Source: Bretschneidera sinensis
Lineage: Eukaryota > Streptophyta > Magnoliopsida > Brassicales > Akaniaceae
DNA length: 64,000 nt
Assembly (NCBI GenBank): GCA_023935145.1
Contig: CM043698.1
Coordinates: 67,631,001-67,695,000, forward strand
Direction: 5' to 3'
Shown here: in pieces, positions 11,881-23,828 of the stretch
How positions within the stretch are numbered: the first letter of the stretch is position 1
How the letters are laid out: each line of letters opens with the position of its first letter
The notes under the pieces: generated by a model
Told to the model about the DNA's origin: nothing
Seen by the model: the letters and a program-made list of their open reading frames with translations, nothing else
Database searches by the model: none
Program-made: the position numbers and the translations under genes

Positions 11881-12430
11881 TTTATTTGAAAAAAAGTAAT
11901 TGTATCAAGTTTGTACATTGGGAGACTGCACTTGAAAATCCTAAACTTTTCTAAACTCTTCAAATCGAAAGGAAACAACTGTACATGATTTAAAAAATAG
12001 TTGTGGGCACTTGAGAGAATTGGGCCCATCACGGGTTCAATCATCATTGTTCAATGCTTAAGATATAAAGAGTAAACTTCTTTAAGAATTTTTGAAATGT
12101 GGCATATTAGTTTTCCAATAAAATTGAAAAGAATATATATATTATCTCAATAGCTTTATTTTACAACGATAAAGTTTTATTTTTTTTCACCCTTTGTTCG
12201 TTTTATCATTGGTGTAATTAAGGTTTAATCGTTAATATTTTGTGTGATAACAGTAATTCTTTCAATTAAGCTAACTAACAACCATCGATTCAAGATTTAT
12301 AGAGATTGAAAAAGTAGCATAAAGAAGTGCTTTTATGTTCAATCTTGTTGGATTTGCATTATTACCCTGTTATGAGTTTTACTTCGATATGGAATTTGAT
12401 CAGTTGGTCCTAACTTCATCAACAGGAATA
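11881..12430. other. AT-rich intergenic DNA without genes
   Basis: Aligns with copy C 61,350-61,910. Nothing recognisable. Confidence 0.5.
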
Positions 12431-13003
12431 TCAAACTTTTGATATTGCATATAAAATAAGGTTTTGAATTAGTAAAAAATGATTATTTATCACCATAAGG
12501 TACTTATTATTAAAAGCACAGGACAAATTTATTTTTACATAGGACACAATTGCAATGACATACCATACTCTCGCTGCTGCTGCTATCATCCTTGGGCTTC
12601 TTCTTTTCCTGCTATTTTTTGCCTTTATTGCTCTCGCTGCTGCTGCTATCATCCTTGCGCTTCTTCTCTTTCTTCTTTCCTTTCCTTCTCCTTTTCTTCC
12701 CTTTCTTCTCATTCCTTTCCTTCTTCTCTTTCTTCCCTGGGTGGTTGCCACGGGCTTGGCTCATCCATGAAGTTGGGCCTTAGCCTTTTTATGGCCCATC
12801 TTGTTTTCACCATGGGCTTGATTCACAAAATGAACTTCATGGCTCTTGTCTGTTTGCTTGCCATGGGTCTGGCTCACGGATTGAATCGGGGTCTTGACTA
12901 TCTTCGGGCCCAATTGGTGTGTTTGGGTCTCGGTAGTTACCTCCTGACCCACATGGTGGGCTTGGGCTTGCCCAAAAGGTTTCTCCAATTGCACTGAGGC
13001 CAT
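12431..13003 (-). pseudogene. Unrecognised small Lys/Ser-rich ORF, broken (copy A)
   Basis: On the minus strand a CTATAAATAT box (about 13,081-13,091) precedes an ATG in good context at 13,003. The frame starts MASVQLEKPFGQAQ and is rich in H, Q, T and K. It stops with TGA at about 12,762. In shifted frames the sequence continues into a strongly basic stretch and two copies of a KDDSSSSES-like segment (a tandem repeat of about 65 bp). A homologue in copy C (61,918-62,500) has different breaks. The product is not recognised. The lysine- then serine-rich tail recalls some plant stress-type proteins, but that is weak. It could be a decayed duplicated gene or chance. Confidence 0.35.
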
Positions 13004-13081
13004 CGCAAGCAAGGCAATGATTTCTCGGTCTATTATGTTTGAGCTCTGCTTAGTGAGTTTGGCAGTGTTACATCGCAAATA

Positions 13082-13091
13082 TATTTATAGG
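13082..13091 (-). promoter_or_regulatory. Possible TATA box
   Basis: CTATAAATAT on the minus strand, about 80 bp upstream of the ATG at 13,003. It is conserved at the equivalent position in copy C (about 62,545-62,556). Confidence 0.3.
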
Positions 13092-13710
13092 CATGGGGAG
13101 TTAGTGGGATTCTTTAACTTTCTTTACATTAATCTTTGAATCTGCTTTTGCTTCTGGATGGGACAAAAATTGAATTCTTTGTTTGCAGAAATGTATTAAT
13201 CGAATTTTTATTAAAATAACTAGCAAGGATAAATTCCATGATATGGCTCTTGTCCAAGTTGCAATTCTCTTCAATTACTGTTTCGTACATATAATTTTTT
13301 TTTGGTCGTATTGAAAGTAATGAAATGTAGATCGGGACAAAAACAATTGCTTAGGCAACTGAAATTTAGTTTCTGCTATGAATTTGTATTAGTAAATAAA
13401 AATTCATCAATAAAAACTGTTTTTCTTGTCATTTTTGCTATGATAACAGTGATTATGTCCATGTTAAATAGAAAAACAATAATAGAATCATCGTTATCAT
13501 TTTGAATGATGTTCTCACCTCTTGAATAACTAGGATTAATGATAAAACATCTATCAGTGTTAAGTTTACAAAATCCCAAAGACAATATCCATGAAACAAA
13601 AACTAAAAGTATCAACACCAACTCATCATAGCTTACAAATTAAGTGCATATAATAAATATTAAAAATATATATACAATATTATTATTATATAATGATTGG
13701 ATTATCATCA

Positions 13711-13785
13711 AAAGCTTTAACGAGGTGGTTGAAGCTCGTTCTCCTTGTCAAGAGTGCTTTGGTTCAAGTCCTCTAGCTGCCATTG
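13711..13785 (+). other. tRNA-like / SINE-head-like sequence (copy A)
   Basis: An A-box-like taacgaggtgg with the following ttgaagc is followed 40 bp later by a perfect B box, GGTTCAAGTCC (13,761-13,771), giving pol III promoter spacing. The middle portion does not fold into a convincing anticodon arm, and no 7-bp acceptor pairing is clear. It is more likely a tRNA-derived relic than a working tRNA. The same block is in copy C at 63,203-63,278. Confidence 0.35.
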
Positions 13786-14576
13786 GGTGAGACATGCTTT
13801 AACCTGATGATCTAGTAAATTTGATCACTAAAGAATGAATCATAGAACTAATATATCATAACAAAATTTCAATGTATTAGAAATTCTAATTAAATTGACA
13901 CATTTTTCTTTACAATGCTTATCTCTAGAGAGAACAAAAAAAAATAAATGCAAAGTAAGGTTTTTATTGACTTTCATATTGTTTTTTTTTACTTATTTAA
14001 TATTTTTTTTTATTTTTCATTCAATAAAATTCCTTAAAAAAATTCAGAATACCGCAACATCTTGCAACATCTTGATGATTGAATAAGACAAATTCTGTAT
14101 AAAGCATTTGTTGTTAGGGCTTTTCAGAATTAGTAGTTATTGACTTAGTGATTATTACAATTAAGGTATAAGTTTTTGGACATTTTAATCTTTTATGATC
14201 AAATATTCAAATTAACTAGTTACTTATGGATAAAGAGTTTTACTAACATGAATATATTATATAGGTAGATTACATCAATGTTTTAATTATGGTAAAGGCT
14301 TTAACTTATTTGATTTTGTTAGCTATGTAAATTGCCACAAAAAAAAAAAAAAATCAAACTTAAAGTAGTTTCGAGGTAATCACTCAACATCTAGTAGGTA
14401 AGTCTTATTTCAACGGTCAATAATAAAAATTTACATTAAATGTAATATTAAATTATGATAAAGTACTCTTAAAATCTGTTATTTACTATGATATTACTTT
14501 TTCCTAAAAAAAAATACATGTTATGTACATATTGCTTTGTTTTAATTTTTAGAGGTGCTTTGTACTCTAATTTTTC
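13786..14576. other. AT-rich intergenic DNA; A/B duplication joint
   Basis: No gene. Copy A sequence runs out near 14,510. About 65 bp later copy B starts, with the sequence that aligns to window base 2. Confidence 0.5.
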
Positions 14577-14989
14577 TTGTGATCAAACATTTCAAGTGGT
14601 AGAACATATTTTTCCTCATCAAAGTGAAAGAGTATAATTTAATTAAAATAGGTAAAAATATCTTAAATTTAAGCTTATCAATGTTTTTTTTTAATTAATT
14701 TAATGAATTTAATTAGCAATGAATTAATTGTTTGTGAAAATTTTGTTTATATAGAGTAATTTTTTTTCTGTAAATAACTTGCTTATATAAAGTAAAACTA
14801 ACACTGAATTATTTGAGGAAACTAAAAAACTAATTTAATTTATTTTTTTTGTAAAGAAAAAAAAACTTATTTATATAAAGCGATGAATTTTTGTCAAACA
14901 ATTACTTACAGAGAATCCTAATTTTATGAGACAGAAAAAATAATTATTAAGTAAAGATAGTCTATTGAATGTATTACACATTATTTGTA

Positions 14990-14993
<4 letters not shown>

Positions 14994-15040
<47 letters not shown>
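14994..15040. repeat. (TA)n microsatellite
   Basis: About 23 TA units. Copy A has only short imperfect TA here (about 430-460). Confidence 0.95.
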
Positions 15041-15042
<2 letters not shown>

Positions 15043-15654
15043 TAATTATTTGTACTTGAAAAATGAAGATCTATAGAAACCATATGAGTCGTATTGTTTA
15101 CAAGGAATTATAACACTATATAATTGGTATTTCTCGGTGAAGATATTATAGGTAAAAAAAGCTAAATGGTAAAACAATAACAACAAAAGACATTTTCATC
15201 TAAATTCTAAATATAAAGCATGATTTTCGGGTTATGGTGTGATAATAATTGTCGATCATATAAAAATAAAAATAAAAATTGCCAAGGGTTGGATAGGGGT
15301 GTGCGTTCGAAAAAATTGAATTACTTAACCAAAAATTTTGGCTTGTTTATTACAATAGGCGGTATTTTTTTTTAGAACTTCAAACTGAAGCTGCGTTGAC
15401 AGGAAAAAAAAAGTTATATAAATTCTCCTAATTATTCAAGACAAGTAATTATTTTTTTTAAATGAATAAATTGAAAAATTTGTACAAAATATAACCATAA
15501 GATTCTAATATGACGCTTTGTTAACGTATTAATTAATATTTTTTTAAAACACAAATATTTTGTCTATATGGAGTCGAATAAGGGTAGTTTAGTCCATCAA
15601 AAAGTTTTACCCTCTTTTTCAGATTTGATCCAAATCTATCTCCCTCTCTCTCTC

Positions 15655-15658
<4 letters not shown>

Positions 15659-15712
<54 letters not shown>
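15659..15712. repeat. (TA)n microsatellite
   Basis: About 27 TA units after a (TC)n run. Strongly expanded compared with copies A (about 1470) and C (about 31,886). Confidence 0.95.
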
Positions 15713-15714
<2 letters not shown>

Positions 15715-16437
15715 TATCAAAACGATCATATAAACAATGATGTAAATGCTGATATAAATACTATTTATTTATGAAAATATGTTTTTTAAAAAGATCTACT
15801 TAATTTCAAATTCAAAATATTTGTATATTTTATCTCTAACCAATAAAATTATTTAATCTCAAATTCAAAACTAATTAAGTATTTACTCATCAAAATGCTT
15901 ATAATATATTAACATGTAGATAAAATAATTTTATTTGTGTTTCTGCTTTTTATATCTATTTTAATATTTTCTTAATTATCTATTAATTAAAATTTTATCC
16001 AACTAGTTCAATTTTTCTTAACTCTCTTCAAAGTTTAGATTTTAAATATTTAAAATTTTTACTGCACATATAATCCTCATTTCTTTGTTATCTTTTTCTC
16101 TCCATCTTTTTACACTTTCTGTATATATATGTCACCAAAAAAAATTTCGCTTTCTTTATCTAACTTTGCTCCACTGAGTAGAAATTATTGGTATGTTATT
16201 ATATTTTACTTAAATCTTTCTATGTTTTACCAAGGAATAATTTCTCTCACTTTCTGCATTTGTCTCCATATTCTTTTTGTTTTTCGTTTTTCCGATCTCT
16301 TGCTTTCCTTAGTGGACTTATTGGTAAGTATATACTATTATATTTTACTTAATGAAATCCTAATATTTTAATAAATTGTAGATTATACACATGCATTTAC
16401 TTTATATTATGTTATTATTATTTTTTTACTTTTTACA

Positions 16438-16540
16438 ATGAGTGCTTGGGTTAGGTGCCGAAAACGTCTTGGACAGTGCCCCAAATTTCTTCTCCTCTTT
16501 CTACATCAAGGTTGTATTGGCCGAATAATCCTCAAAAATC

Positions 16541-16589
<49 letters not shown>

Positions 16590-16764
16590 CTGCTCAACTA
16601 TGCGGAATCCTCTCTATTATCGTCTTAACAACAAAGTATCAAAACAGCCAAGGAAATCTAGATTATTCCCCGAAAACTTCCTACTTACATTGGATGCCCA
16701 TAATTTTAACTACAACATTTTGAGGTGTGCATTACCGATTTTGGATTATGTTCCCTATAAGTAA
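16438..16764 (+). other. Short ORF-like stretch of unknown meaning (copy B)
   Basis: A 108-codon open frame beginning MSAWVRCRKRLGQCPKF, interrupted in its middle by a (TA)n run read as IYIYIY and ending DYVPYK. Copies A and C keep the first 30 codons in similar form but then diverge in frame. Conservation follows from the duplication and not clearly from selection. No family recognised. Confidence 0.2.
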
Positions 16765-17499
16765 AATTTTTTAGTATAAGTCATATATCTAAAGAGTTTT
16801 CCAATTGATGTGAGAATACGTACAATGGATTACATAATTGGTGAATCGGTGAAAATAATTTTTCTTTTTGATATACGGTACAAATTAATTTGTATCCCAT
16901 ATGAATCAACATTCAGAGAAAATAACTTTTACCATTTTAATAGATATATTTTTTATCTTTTAAATTCATATATCTGTATTGTGATCAAGTGCCCCTTACT
17001 CCATGGATAGGACTTAATAGAGTAGGAATTTTTATAAGCATTTTAAAGGAAAATAAGTTTGGGGCTGGCATGAGATAAGAGTAAACCTTTGATTTGTAAA
17101 TATGTAAGCGTTTGGAAAAAGGGCTAACTATTCTTTTATAGTCTAACACACCCGCTTACGTGTAAGTCGGATGAAAAATTGATGATTTTTGTTTGTAAAC
17201 CCAAATGTATGAAAACTAGCTCAGTGTAGGTAAAGAACTAGACCAAATACTTTTTTTTATAAGTAACCCGACAAAATATTAATAAAAAAAAGGTCATTCC
17301 CTTGACATTTTGTTTTAATACTTAAATTAATTGAATTACCAATAAATCAGACACTTTGATCTCTTTATACAAAACAAATCTTGTGCACATACAGCTTTTA
17401 ATATTCACTATAACTCAGTAATTTGAAAATAATTATTTCATAAAAAAATATTAAGTTCAACGCGTATTCTATATGGTGTGCAAAAAAATTCATATCATT

Positions 17500-18570
17500 T
17501 AAGATGAAGTATGATAAGTTTGAATATTGAAATATAAAAAATATGAATATAATGAGAAGATAAAAAATAATAGATATAGATAAAAACTTTTAGATAAAAT
17601 ATAAGAGCTTTGAGATGATGTAAGATAAAATGTGTATATATACAAAATTCGAATATAATAAAGGAATTAAAAAAAAAAAAGCTAAGAGATAGTATACACA
17701 AAGCTAATAGATAAAAATTGTAGAATTCTTAAGATGAAATAAGATAAAGCTAAATATTGAAATATACAAAATATTAATATGTCGAGTAGGTAAAAAATTA
17801 GAATGTAATGAAGAGATAAAAAAGCTAAGAGATATCTATACTATTATTAAAACCAGAGCATCCATTTAGTGTCCTCCATTTTGAAATGTCAAAAATACTA
17901 TCGTATAAATATAGATTTATTGTGTTATCAGGTATAAAAGTGTAAAACTAATAATCCCACAATCACTACATGTTTGCCTAATTAGTAACAACTTCCTGTT
18001 TCAATAACCACTTACCTGTTTGTGATTTTGTTGGGAGATATGATGAGATTTGGAAAAATTTTGTTTTTTTAACTATCTAAGGTCAAATAGGATGCCACTT
18101 ATGATGGAATTACTGGATTATTTAGGTGAAAGATCTGATTGGAATAATAACCAAACTTAAATGACCTAATAGGGATGTTTTAAACTCCAATGACCCAATA
18201 AGGACACATGGCAAACTAAAAATAAAATTTACTCAAATTTAAATATAATAGGGAGATGAAAAGGCCCATAGATGAAAAAAAAAATGGTCTAATAAAAAAT
18301 TTAAACATAATGAGTATTTGAAAAGCTATTATATAAAGAAAATGTTATGAATATAATGATGAGAAACGAAATCTAATGGATATAGATAAAACCAATAGAA
18401 ACAAAAATGTAAGATTTTAAAGATGAAATAAACTAAATTTAAATATTTAAATTTTGCAAAATATTGAAATATAAAAAATTAAAATATAAAGGGGAGATAC
18501 AAAAGCCTAATAGATATTGAGAAAATATGGAATTTTAAAGATGAAATTTGAATATAATAAGGAGATAAAA
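17500..18570. repeat. Degenerate AT-rich tandem repeat (copy B)
   Basis: Same repeat as 7380-8980, with about 800 bp missing and a foreign block (17,835 to about 18,220) in the middle. Confidence 0.7.
17835..18219 (+). mobile_element. Helitron-like fragment
   Basis: Copy B is interrupted by about 385 bp starting TCTATACTATTATTAAAAC after an A, which fits the TC-TATACTA-type 5' terminus of plant Helitrons. It includes the phrase gtgtcctccattttgaaatg and ends near ggcaaactaa, a possible CTAA. I see no 3' hairpin and the next base is A and not T, so the 3' end is uncertain or lost. Copies A and C have no such block. Confidence 0.45.
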
Positions 18571-18732
18571 AAGTTAAGAATGATTTTGACTGTTCATGTG
18601 AATTGAATTATGGTACAAATTATTTTTTGACGATTTATGCCCATTTAGTTTTCGGCTATAATTGATAATGCTGATTAATATTTTTTAGATATAAGAATTA
18701 CATTCATATTGAAATTATATTTTTTAATAGAT

Positions 18733-20411
18733 GTTACATATTAATATATACATGATGAATTTATATTCTTACTATTTTTTTTAAATTGAAAAAAAAATAT
18801 ATGTATAAAACAAAGTATGTAGTTTATGTATTTGATTGCAACCTTGTAACTGCTTCAAGTGATCAGGTGTAGAGCTAGGATTTTTTCCTTAAGTGGACCA
18901 ATTCTAGTTGGTCAAAATAATATTATTTTTAATATAAACCATTAGATTAATCATGAATGTCATGTCATCCATTATGTTGACATGATACTTTCTAATAGCA
19001 TTGATCCAAAAAATTTCTTGGAGATGATCACGTACTTAGATTATTAATCATGAATGTCATGTCATCCATTATGTTGACATGATATTCTCTAATAGTACAT
19101 TGCTCCAAAAAATTTCTTGGAGATGATCACGATCCTAACATCCTTAAATTATTCATAAATGCGCATGATCAATTTATAACATATATAACAAAAAAAACAA
19201 AAAAAAAACTTCAGGAAGCCTTTCCATTTTAAGTTGTCCTCATCCTATTTATTGGATAAAAAGCTTAACTTACAAATTTTTTATTTATTCAAATATTCTC
19301 ATCTCTTGACATTTTATTTTTAAAAAAAAAATATTTACTGATTAAAATTAACTATCTAAATTTGTAATTTATAATTTATATAATAATAGTTTTAATTTAA
19401 CAAATAATATTTATTTTTTATAACCATTAACATTTTTATCTTAATTATTAGTTAAGTAAAAGAATAAAATACAAAAAAAAGAGAGTTATAAAAACTAAAA
19501 TTTTGAAAAAATGCAAATACATAATAATTTTTTTGGTACATTGGACAAATACTTAATAACTTGAAGCTTATTAAATAAATAATTTTATTTGGCAAAAATT
19601 CAAATTAAAAAGAAAAAAAAGAAAGTCATTTGACTAGTGAAGGCCATCGGTAATTTGATTTTATTTAACCCTTATTATATTTATTTAATAAATGTTACAT
19701 ATTAATATATACATGATGAATATATATTCTCACCATTTTTTAAATTAAAAAATCAATATAATGTGAAAAGTATAGTAAAATATGTATAAAACAAAGTATG
19801 TAGTTTATGTATTTGATTGCAACCCTGTAACTGCTTCAAGTGATCTGGTGTAGAGCCATGATATTTTCCTTAAGTGGACTAATTCTAATCGGTCAAAATA
19901 ATATTATTTTTAATGGATCTCTAGTAAATGGAGAATTTTTTGGGATCAATAAACCATTAGATGAATCATGAATGTCATGTCATCATTATGTTGACATGAC
20001 GCTCATCTAGTAGTACATTGATCCAAAAAAATTCTTGGAGATGATCACGATCCTAACATACTTAGATTATACATAAATATGCATGATCAATTTATAAATA
20101 TATAACAAAAATAAAAAATAAGAAACAACTTCATGAAGCTTTTCCATTTTAAGTTGTGCTCATCCTATTTATTGGATAAAAAATTTAACTTAAATATTTT
20201 TTCTTTATTAAAATATTCTCATCTCTTGATGTTTTATTTTTTTTAAATATATACTAATTAAAATTAACTATCTAAATTTCTAATTTATATGATAATAGTT
20301 TTAATTTTACAAATAATATTTATTTTTTATAACCATTAAGAATTTTTTTATCTTAATTATTAATTAAGTAAAAGAATAAAATACAAAAAAAGAGAGTTAT
20401 AAAAACTAAAA
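18733..20411 (+). repeat. Tandem duplication of about 955 bp inside copy B
   Basis: The segment equivalent to A 11,080-11,880 occurs at 18,733-19,600 and again from 19,690. The first unit has an inner duplication of about 100 bp (18,950-19,050 and 19,045-19,140, around aatcatgaatgtcatgtcatcc). The second is cut off at 20,411 by the LINE array. Confidence 0.8.
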
Positions 20412-20413
20412 TG

Positions 20414-21744
20414 TTATACTTACTTAAGAGCACGGCGACACTTCGGGATAAGAACACACCTAAAAAACTAAGACTCCAACTAGCCTTATCTTCCTATTCA
20501 CGCCCAACCTTATCATGGTAGTAGGACTCCAAAAAGCTATCAATCATCTCCATCTCTCATTCAAGGACATTCTGAAAGAAAGGCACATCCCAAGAAGCCA
20601 CACCATTAGGGAATGAGACACACCGAGTCAAATAGAGCTCCTTTCCCTCGCACAAGGTCAAAGATGCAAGGAAAACGGTCTTGAAGGGAAACATTTCAAG
20701 CCACGAATTAAGCCAACGCCGAGTTCTTTTCCAGTTACCCACTAAGTCCACACAAAGAGAAAAGCTCACCCAACTTTTTCGAATCCATTTTCACACACCC
20801 ATACAAAAAGAACTTCTCACTTCTTTAGACAACTAACCATTTAACTCCAAACAAACATTAGTTTCCACTACTTTTCTCCAAAAGTGATCCTCCTCCACCA
20901 TAAATCTCCATAATCGTTTACCTAGAAGGGTTGTACTGAAAAGAATGAGGGAATTGAGTCAGAGAGCCCCTTTTTCAATCGGTTGCTTAACAACTTCCTA
21001 TGTCATTAGATGATACTTATATTCCTCCCCCGTATTACCCCAAATGAACCTTCTTTGAATTCTCTCTACCACAAACTCAATAACTAACACCATATTTCCA
21101 AGAAAAATTCCCTTTAAACCAAAAATGAAGAGTACTAAACTATCTCCAATTACAATAATAAACCTCCTTACACCATCAAGCATTCTATTGTTCCTTTCAT
21201 TCCAAAGAATCCAAAAAAGATAAGGCTACCAACCTCACTAGATGATACTTATATTACTCCCTCGTTTTACCCTAAATGAACCTTCTTTGAATGCTCTCTA
21301 CCACAAGATCAATAACCTACACCCAATTTCAAAAAAAATTCTCTTTAAATCAAAAATTAAGGGTATTAAACAGACTATCTCTAATTACATTAATAAGCCT
21401 ATTTACACCATCAAGAGTTCAACGGTTTCTCTCATTCCACAGAATCCAAAAAAGGATAAGACTATCGACATGTAAGCCTTATTGATCTCCTTAAAGGCCC
21501 TCAACCCACTGCAAGCCCACACTTCATCATTCACACAGCTAGCTATCACCTAAGAAACCCCAGGACTCTATAAGTCTTCTCCCATAAACTCCTTACATAT
21601 CGAACAATCCAATAAAAGATGAAATATGAAATATGAACAATGCACCACTAGCAAATATAACATCTATTAACAAGAATATTTTTTTCCCTTTTTGTAAATT
21701 GTCAATGATAAGAATTTTCTCGCAAGTGGATTCCCAAGAAAATA
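20414..21744 (-). pseudogene. LINE array unit 1
   Basis: Contains the FSLCVDLVGNWKRTRRWLNS and ASLTLCEGKELYLTRC tract (20,557-20,769) and RRFIWGNTGEEYKYHL (20,998-21,183). It has an extra duplication of about 234 bp of the unit joint (21,007-21,240 and 21,241-21,475), shared only with unit 5. Confidence 0.7.
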
Positions 21745-22784
21745 TACTTGCTTAGGAGCAACACGACATTTTGTGATAATAACAAACCTCAAAGGCTTTT
21801 GTCCGGACTTAGACTCCAACTAGCCTTATCTTCCTATTCACACCCAACTTTTACATGCTATTAACCATCTCCATCTCCCAATCAAGAACATTCCATAAGA
21901 AAGTCATCCCAAGATGCCAAACCAATGGGGAATGAGACACACAGAGTCAATGAGAGCTTCTTTAGCTCGCACAAGGTCAGAGATGCAAGGAAATCAGTCT
22001 TGAAGGGAAATAATTCAAGCCACGAATTAAATAAAGGCCGATTTCTTTCCGAATCCATTTTCACACACCCATACAAAAAGCACCTCTCACTTCCATAAAC
22101 ATCTAACCATTCAACTCCAAACCAAACTTAACTTCCACTGCTTTTCTCTAAAAGTGATCCTCTGCCACCATAAATCTCCATAACCGTTTACCTACAAGGG
22201 TTGTACTGAAAAGAATGAGGGATTTGATTCAGAGAGCCCCTTTTTGAATTGGTTGTTTAGTAACTTCCGACCTCACAAGATGATACTTATATTCCTACCT
22301 CGTATTACCCCAAATGAACCTTCTTTGAATTCTCTCTACCACAAGATCAATAACCTACACCCTATTTCCAAAAAAAAATTCATCTTTAAACCAAAAATTA
22401 AGGGTATTAAACTAATTATCTCTAATTACATTAATAAGCCTCTTTACACCACCATGCGTTCTAGGGTTCCTCTCATTCCAAGAATCCAAAAAAAGATAAG
22501 GCTATCGACATGTAAGCCTTATTGATTTCCTTAGAGGCCCTCAACCCACTCCAAGCTCACATTTCATTATTCATAGAGCCAGCTATCACCTAAGAAACCA
22601 CATAACTCTATACGCCTTCTCCCATATAAACTCCTTACATAACGAACAATCCAATAAAAGATGAAATATGAACTCAATCCACCACTAAGGAATATAATAT
22701 CTACTCACAAACATTTTTACCCCTTTTTGTAAATTGTCAATGGTAAGAATTTTCTCCCAAGCGGCTTCTCAAGCGAAGATACTA
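21745..22784 (-). pseudogene. LINE array unit 2
   Basis: Carries NRPLFNSWLELFPFKTDF and ASLTLCELKKLSLTLC (21,882-22,076). Marked by the variant caccaccatgcgttct (about 22,447), which is shared only with unit 6. Confidence 0.7.
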
Positions 22785-23828
22785 ACTTACTTAAGAGTAA
22801 GACGCCATTTTTGGATATGAACACACCTCAAAGACTTTTGTCCATACATAGACTCCAACTAGCCTTATCTTCCTATTCACACCCAACCTTATCATTGTAT
22901 AAGGATGCCAAAAAGCTATCAACCATCTCCATCTCCCAATTAAAGACATTCCAAAAGAAAGGTACATCCCAAGAAGCCACACCATTAGGGAATGAGACAC
23001 ACCGAGTCAATGAGCGCTTCTTTACCTCGCACAAGGTTAAAGAGGCAAGGAAATCGGTCTTGAAGGGAAATATTTCAAGCCACGAATTAAACCAAAGTCG
23101 AGTACTTTTCCCGTTACCCACTAAGTCCACAAAAAACGAGAAGCTCTTCCACCTTTTCCGAATCCATTTTCACACACCCATACAAATAGCACATCTCACT
23201 TCCTTAGACATCTAACCATTCAACTTCAAACCAAACTTAGCTTCCACTGCTTTTCTCCAAAAGTGATCCTCATCCACCATAAATCTCCATAATCGTTTAC
23301 CTAGAAGAGTTGTACTGAAAAGAGGGATTTGAGTCAAAGAGCCCCTTTTTCAATTGGTTGCTTAACAACTTCCTACCTCCCTAGATGATACTTCTAATCC
23401 TCCCCCGTATTACCCCAAATGATCCTTCTTTGAATGCTCTCTACCACAAAATCAATAGCATACACCCTATTTCAAAAAATATTCCATGTAAACCAAATAT
23501 TAAAGGTTTAACTATCTCTAATTACATTAATAAGCCTCTTTACCCCATCAAGCGTTCTACGGTTCCTCTCAATCCGCAGAATCCAAAAAAAGATAAGACT
23601 ATCAACATCTAAGCCTTACTTATCTCCTTAGAGGCCCTCAACCCACTCCAAGCCCACACTTCATCACCCCAGGACTATATGCCTTCTCCCATAAACTCCT
23701 TACACAATGAACAATCCAATAAAAAATGAAATATGAACTCAATGCACCTCTAGCGAATATAACATCGATTAACAAGCATTTTTCCCCTTTTTGTAAATTG
23801 TCAATGGTAAGAATTTTCTCCCAAGCAG
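22785..23828 (-). pseudogene. LINE array unit 3
   Basis: The 22,873-23,130 stretch keeps 85 open codons covering DLVGNGKSTRLWFNSWLE through WDVPFFWNVFNWEME. The zf-RVT-region fragment ARGALSSYFIFYWIVHCVRS lies at 23,638-23,862. Confidence 0.7.

Larger units (their letters stand above)
1..14510 (+). repeat. Segmental duplication copy A
   Basis: First of three direct copies of an AT-rich, essentially non-coding segment. Base 2 onward aligns with 14,581 onward, and the end near 14,510 aligns with the window end near 64,000. Copy A is the most complete. It holds two sequences the others lack: the CACTA element (1847-5815) and a block of about 355 bp (about 795-1150). It also keeps 6480-7310, which copy C lacks, and 9130-11,080, which copy B lacks. 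Its left edge may lie outside the window. Confidence 0.85.
14577..20411 (+). repeat. Segmental duplication copy B (shortened)
   Basis: Aligns with copy A from base 2 and lies immediately downstream of it, in tandem. It lacks the CACTA, about 800 bp of the AT-rich minisatellite (A 7800-8620), the A 9130-11,080 segment, and everything beyond A 11,880. It ends abruptly at 20,411, where the LINE array begins. Confidence 0.85.

Noticed and set aside
12555..12997. Plus-strand Leu/Phe/Ser-rich frames resembling membrane proteins
   Set aside because: They are the antisense of the Lys/Glu/Arg-rich tract of the minus-strand relic; the hydrophobicity is a codon mirror effect.
13711..13785. A functional tRNA gene
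   Set aside because: B box is perfect, but no acceptor stem or convincing anticodon arm could be drawn.
16438..16764. A secreted cysteine-rich peptide gene (RCRKRLGQCPKF)
   Set aside because: Only two or three cysteines, no signal peptide, a TA microsatellite within the frame, and different breaks in the three copies.
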